From Ruminococcaceae bacterium UBA6392 (GTDB lineage: Bacteria; Bacillota; Clostridia; Oscillospirales; Acutalibacteraceae), in assembly GCA_002438685.1 (NCBI GenBank), contig DJQG01000104.1, forward strand, positions 1 through 9,141: 9,141 nucleotides of DNA, written 5' to 3'. The first letter of the stretch is position 1. Every line of letters starts with the position of its first letter. The translations under genes were made by a program, and so were the position numbers. Positions 5,850 through 9,141 of the stretch are shown piece by piece. Under the pieces are notes generated by a model that saw nothing but the letters and a program-made list of their open reading frames with translations, was not told where the DNA came from and did not search any database.

Positions 5850-6839
5850 TTATTCCTTGCCGAACATCGCTTTGACATTCGAACCCTTGCAGATGAATAT
5901 CTCTCTGAAGATTATCATGCTCACGAAGGCTATCGTGCCACCCATGAGAACGTCGCTGAAGAAGTGCGCGCCGACGATTATGCGGCTGACTGCGACCATG
6001 CCGGTATAGGTTATGGCGGCGATCCAGCTGACGGCTCTCTTGCCCTTGCTCTTGATGTTGAAAACATCGAGGAGCATAAGCAGGCAGTAGACCATGCCGG
6101 CGGAGCAGGTGTGTCCGCTCGGGAACGATTTGAGCGCGTCGGTCGTGCCGAAGAGTGCTCTCATTTCGTCCTTGGTGAGGTGCTGCCCGTTGGCGACATA
6201 CCAGCGGGTGAAGTTGTCGAATCCGCCGATTGACTGACCGCCCTCACAGTTCATTGCGCGGTAACGCATGCGGCCGACGGGACCTTTGACAGCGGCGACA
6301 AGACCGTTTGAAAGCGCGGCGACGCAGAGCACCGCGACTGCGAACATAACCATCTTGTTGACCGATTCCTCGGAATAGTTCCTGATGGCGAAAGTCGCAA
6401 AAAATGTCATGAGTGCGGCAAAGAACATAGAAATGCCTTTGAGGAATGCAGCCTTGCGGAATGCCTCTGCAGCCGGTCCGATATGCTGAAGCGAATATTT
6501 GACGGCATCGTCAAACAGCACGAAATAGGCTATTGTGCCCGCGACAAGCAGGAGTATCGCGAGGATCTCTTTCCACGGATGCTTTTTCATTTTGCGCATG
6601 ACCTGCCAGAAGAGGATCTGGAAGCTGAATGCGAGCATGAGATAGACTGGCGACGAGCCGACGGCCTCGAGCACAACGCCGTATACGGTCTCGTTTGTGT
6701 AGTATGTGTGGGCGGCGAGCGCCTTTGCCGTGAGGATGTTGCTGACCTGCAGGTCAGTGAACGTTGCGGTCACGAGCAGAGTGCCGAACACTGCGATGAA
6801 AAGCAACAGGGCGACCCACGATTTTGTTCGTTTTGTCAA
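5850..6839 (-). CDS. PAP2-family membrane phosphatase
   Basis: Integral membrane protein of about 329 residues with the three-part lipid phosphatase signature. Motif 1 is K185-GPVGRM-R192, followed by Y rather than the usual P. Motif 2 is PSGH at 240-243. Motif 3 is SR-IIVGA-H292-FFS-D296. The histidines would form and resolve a phospho-enzyme intermediate. Hydrophobic helices include about 8-27, 63-81, 92-109, 136-153, 163-183, 245-260, 272-288 and 297-311. PAP2 enzymes act on substrates such as undecaprenyl pyrophosphate, phosphatidic acid or phosphatidylglycerol phosphate; the substrate here cannot be told. The start is probably TTG at 6839, which has AGGAG 8 nt upstream; TTG at 6845 would leave only 2 nt. 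It is monocistronic, with its own promoter and terminator, and convergent to jag. Confidence 0.92.
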   Translation of the reverse strand: MTKRTKSWVALLLFIAVFGTLLVTATFTDLQVSNILTAKALAAHTYYTNETVYGVVLEAVGSSPVYLMLAFSFQILFWQVMRKMKKHPWKEILAILLLVAGTIAYFVLFDDAVKYSLQHIGPAAEAFRKAAFLKGISMFFAALMTFFATFAIRNYSEESVNKMVMFAVAVLCVAALSNGLVAAVKGPVGRMRYRAMNCEGGQSIGGFDNFTRWYVANGQHLTKDEMRALFGTTDALKSFPSGHTCSAGMVYCLLMLLDVFNIKSKGKRAVSWIAAITYTGMVAVSRIIVGAHFFSDVLMGGTIAFVSMIIFREIFICKGSNVKAMFGKE

Positions 6840-6847
6840 TGTCAACT

Positions 6848-6852
6848 CTCCT
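6848..6852 (-). promoter_or_regulatory. ribosome binding site for the TTG-started PAP2 gene
   Basis: AGGAG on the minus strand lies 8 nt from TTG at 6839 but only 2 nt from TTG at 6845. It favours the shorter protein. No in-frame ATG is close by. Confidence 0.7.
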
Positions 6853-6880
6853 TTATGTAATGGGTTTCATTTGCAGTTTA

Positions 6881-6908
6881 ATTATAGCAAATTGCATATT
6901 TTTGTCAA
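6881..6908 (-). promoter_or_regulatory. sigma-A type promoter for the PAP2 gene
   Basis: On the minus strand, a perfect TTGACA (6908-6903) and a perfect TATAAT (6886-6881) are separated by 16 nt. Expected start of transcription is near 6874, about 35 nt before the proposed TTG start. Confidence 0.85.
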
Positions 6909-7024
6909 TCTTTATTTGCTGTCCTTGTTGCACTTTATATCATATAATGTAGCGGGCGGGCGTTTTATGCGCGGACAGGAAAAAACTTGCCGCGCGCAGT
7001 ATCGCCACAATCCGCTCAAATATA

Positions 7025-7053
7025 TTGCAAGTCCGGTGATTATGTTGTATAAT
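7025..7053 (+). promoter_or_regulatory. sigma-A type promoter for cysteine desulfurase-thiI
   Basis: TTGCAA (7025-7030) and TATAAT (7048-7053) are separated by 17 nt; expected start is near 7060, about 46 nt before the ATG at 7106. The rest of the divergent intergenic stretch (6909-7024) holds only a short GCGCGG/CCGCGC inverted repeat at 6969-6995 without a T run, and a lone TATAAT at 6943-6948 with no good -35 box. Confidence 0.78.
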
Positions 7054-7105
7054 ATAGAATATATAAGTATAATTGGGAATCCTGCGGTTTGGAGTGATTT
7101 TTCTT

Positions 7106-8236
7106 ATGACGGCGTATCTTGACAACAGCGCCACGACCCCCGTGTGCAGTGAGGCTGTTGAAGCGATGAAAACCGCTGTAACGGAGCTTTGGGGCAACCC
7201 ATCGTCCCTGCATCAAAAGGGGATAGAGGCGGACGAAATGCTCGAAAACGCGCGCTCGAATGTGGCGCGCAGGCTCTTCTGCCGTGATGACGAGGTGTAT
7301 TTCACCTCCGGCGGAACGGAGAGCAACAATCTTGCCGTTCAGGGCGCGGCTCATGCCATGCGCCGGCGCGGCAGGCGGATAGTGACGACGAGCGTCGAGC
7401 ATCCGAGCATTGATGAAACGGTCAAGCATCTCGAAAACGAGGGCTTTGAAGTTATACGCCTCGGCGTTGACAAAAACGGGCGCATCAGCGAGCGCGAGCT
7501 TTTTGAAGCCGTGACTCCGGATACGATACTCGTGAGCATCATGGCGGTCAACAACGAGACGGGCACAATTCAGCCGGTCGAGGCGGCGAGAACTGCGGTA
7601 ACGCGCGCGAAGTCGCCCGCGCTTGTCCATTGCGACGCGGTGCAGGCTTTCGGCAAACTGCCGCTCAAGCCCGCTGCGATGGGCGTTGACCTGATGACAG
7701 TCAGCTCCCACAAGATACACGGACCCAAGGGTGTCGGCGCACTCTATGCCAAAAAAGGTGTGCGCCTGTCGCCGATAGTTTTCGGCGGCTCGCAGGAAGA
7801 AAAACTGCGCCCGGGCACTCAGCCCATGCCTGCGATAGCAGGCTTCGGCGCAGCGGCCGCGGCTCTGCCGAATCTTGCGGCTGAGCTCAAAGAAGTCACG
7901 GAGCTTCGCGACTATATGCGGGACAGACTTTTGGCTCTCGGCGGAGTCGTTATAAACTCGCCCGAGGACGCGCTGCCGTATGTGACCAATATTTCGGTAC
8001 TCGGCATAAACTCCGAGCCGATGCTAAATTTCCTCTCTTCGCGCGGCGTCTATGTCTCGAGCGGCTCGGCTTGCTCAAAGGGACATCAGAGCTCGGTGCT
8101 CAAAAATATGGGGCTGAGCGACGAGGTGCGAAAGAGCCCGCTCAGAATCAGCTTCTCGCGCTTTACGACAAAAGAAGAGATAGATATGCTCATCGACGGC
8201 ATTGCCGAGGGGCAGAAAATAATAAGAAAAAAATAA
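7106..8236 (+). CDS. cysteine desulfurase (NifS/IscS family)
   Basis: PLP enzyme that removes sulfur from cysteine, leaving alanine and a persulfide on the enzyme. The 376-residue protein begins MTAYLDNSATTPV, the family opening. Key residues seen are H99 in SVEHP, D177 in HCDAVQ, the PLP lysine K203 in SSHKIHGPKGVGALY, and the persulfide cysteine C323 in VSSGSACSKG. The usual RPGT block appears as LRPGTQPMPAIAGF. The ATG at 7106 is chosen over TTG at 7073 because GGAGTGA (7091-7097) is 8 nt upstream and the earlier codon has none. thiI follows after 27 nt, so this enzyme is probably the dedicated sulfur donor for tRNA thiolation, as with Bacillus subtilis nifZ-thiI, rather than the general Fe-S enzyme. 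No iscU or other Fe-S scaffold gene is nearby. Confidence 0.95.
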   Translation: MTAYLDNSATTPVCSEAVEAMKTAVTELWGNPSSLHQKGIEADEMLENARSNVARRLFCRDDEVYFTSGGTESNNLAVQGAAHAMRRRGRRIVTTSVEHPSIDETVKHLENEGFEVIRLGVDKNGRISERELFEAVTPDTILVSIMAVNNETGTIQPVEAARTAVTRAKSPALVHCDAVQAFGKLPLKPAAMGVDLMTVSSHKIHGPKGVGALYAKKGVRLSPIVFGGSQEEKLRPGTQPMPAIAGFGAAAAALPNLAAELKEVTELRDYMRDRLLALGGVVINSPEDALPYVTNISVLGINSEPMLNFLSSRGVYVSSGSACSKGHQSSVLKNMGLSDEVRKSPLRISFSRFTTKEEIDMLIDGIAEGQKIIRKK

Positions 8237-8263
8237 GTAAAATAAATAAAAAGGAATCACAAC

Positions 8264-9141
8264 ATGAAGGAAGTTATTCTCATCAAAAACGGTGAGCTTG
8301 CGCTCAAGGGACTCAACAGGCGCACTTTTGAAGATATGCTCATGGCGAATATACGCCGCAGGCTCGCGTCGCTCGGCAAATTCACCTGCACCCCCGCGCA
8401 GTCGACGATAATAGTCGAAGGACCCGAGGATGCCGATCTGGACGAAGCGACCGAAAGACTTCTCAAGGTCTTCGGTATAGCCGGACTTTCGCGCGCCGCC
8501 ACAGTCGAAAAGGATATGGACGTTATTCTCGACACCTGCGTTGAATATACGGCTCCTCTGCTCAACGCCGCATCGACTTTCAAGGTCGAGGCAAAGCGCG
8601 CGGACAAGAAGTTTCCGCTCAATTCTCCCGCGATATGCAGAGAGGTCGGCGGAAAGATACTCTCAAAATTTCATCATCTTAAAGTTGATGTTCATAACCC
8701 CGATGTTATAATAAACGTCGAGGTGCGTGACAAGTGCGCGTTTATCCACGGCAACCAGCTCAAAGGCGCGGGCGGTATGCCCTCGGGCTCTGCGGGAAAG
8801 GCGGCTCTGCTCGTCTCCGGCGGAATAGACAGCCCCGTTGCAGGCTGGATGATGGCAAAGCGCGGCGTGGAGCTGATAGCTATCCACTTCGCTTCTCCGC
8901 CCTATACGAGCCAACGCGCCGAGCAGAAAGTCCACTCGCTTCTGCGCCAGGTCGCAAAATACAGCGGACGCATCATGCTTTTCGTTGTCCCGTTTACCGA
9001 GATCCAGGAGCTTATAAAAGACAACTGCCCCGAAGAGGTGTTTACGCTTATCATGCGCCGCATGATGATGCGCATCTCGCAGAAGATCGCGGTAAAAGAG
9101 GGCTGCCAGGCGCTGATAACAGGCGAGAGCGTCGGTCAGGT
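8264..9141 (+). CDS. thiI: tRNA 4-thiouridine synthase ThiI, N-terminal part (cut by window edge)
   Basis: Open from ATG at 8264 to the window end, 292 full codons without a stop. It begins MKEVILIKNGELALKGLNRR, the ThiI opening. An N-terminal ferredoxin-like region and THUMP domain (to about 165) are followed by NGxxLKGAGGMPSGSAGKA-like linker and the PP-loop ATP-binding motif SGGIDS (185-190) in LLVSGGIDSPVAGWMMAKRG. FASPPYTS (209-216) and ALITGESVGQ (283-292) are further family blocks. ThiI adenylates U8 of tRNA and accepts sulfur to form s4U; some members also feed thiamine thiazole synthesis. AAGGAA (8251-8256) lies 7 nt upstream. The C-terminal part, including the expected catalytic cysteine and any rhodanese domain, is outside the window, so whether this is the short form cannot be seen. 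Confidence 0.95.
   Translation, partial: MKEVILIKNGELALKGLNRRTFEDMLMANIRRRLASLGKFTCTPAQSTIIVEGPEDADLDEATERLLKVFGIAGLSRAATVEKDMDVILDTCVEYTAPLLNAASTFKVEAKRADKKFPLNSPAICREVGGKILSKFHHLKVDVHNPDVIINVEVRDKCAFIHGNQLKGAGGMPSGSAGKAALLVSGGIDSPVAGWMMAKRGVELIAIHFASPPYTSQRAEQKVHSLLRQVAKYSGRIMLFVVPFTEIQELIKDNCPEEVFTLIMRRMMMRISQKIAVKEGCQALITGESVGQ

Noticed and set aside
6969..6995. GCGCGG/CCGCGC inverted repeat between the PAP2 and desulfurase genes
   Set aside because: Only 6 bp with a 15-nt loop and no T run on either strand; not supported as a terminator or operator.
6967..7122. Possible small plus-strand ORF starting MRGQEKTC upstream of the cysteine desulfurase
   Set aside because: It has no convincing ribosome site, covers the desulfurase promoter, and overlaps the desulfurase start in another frame.
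7040..7720. Minus-strand 226-codon frame opposite the cysteine desulfurase
   Set aside because: It is antisense to the conserved PLP enzyme and its promoter, with no recognisable family features.
8744..8753. TTATCCACG, one mismatch from the DnaA box, in thiI
   Set aside because: Single, inside a conserved coding region, with no neighbouring boxes.

Overview
This looks like a bacterial chromosome segment from the dnaA/rpmH neighbourhood of a Bacillota, most likely a mid-GC member of the Clostridia (Oscillospirales-like is a guess from gene content and base composition). The signs are the divergent dnaA | rpmH-rnpA-yidD-yidC-jag arrangement, a short Gram-positive type YidC, a Jag/KhpB protein, an ANTAR regulator, and a dapF followed by what I read as the start of dapL (LL-diaminopimelate aminotransferase). 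No mobile element, CRISPR array, tRNA or rRNA gene was seen.

Left part, minus strand (1-2868): dnaA, then a small degenerate-receiver/ANTAR protein, then dapF, then the first 28 codons of dapL, which overlap the dapF stop and run off the left edge. Gaps are 37 nt, 18 nt and an ATGA overlap, so the four genes read as one transcription unit from a good promoter at 2909-2937. DapL and DapF would act in succession to make meso-diaminopimelate for peptidoglycan and lysine. Usually dnaN follows dnaA; here it does not.

Middle, plus strand (2970-5791): a consensus promoter, a roughly 115-nt structured leader, then rpmH, rnpA, yidD, yidC and jag. These serve the ribosome, tRNA 5' maturation, and membrane protein insertion, and include an RNA-binding protein. 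The unit ends at a strong intrinsic terminator (5760-5791). The usual next genes mnmE/mnmG/rsmG are absent.

Right part: a minus-strand PAP2-family membrane phosphatase (5850-6839) with its own promoter and terminator faces jag. Divergent from it is a cysteine desulfurase-thiI pair (7106 to the right edge), which is expected to supply and transfer sulfur for 4-thiouridine in tRNA.

Most of the window is housekeeping. The points I think deserve a second look are: (1) the DnaA domain IV DNA-contact signature is altered (GRHYSTVLYA where GRDHTTVxHA is usual), together with no consensus DnaA box between dnaA and rpmH; (2) an ANTAR RNA-binding protein with a receiver lacking its phosphorylation residues, embedded in the dnaA operon; (3) a structured rpmH leader. 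No clearly new multi-gene system is visible.
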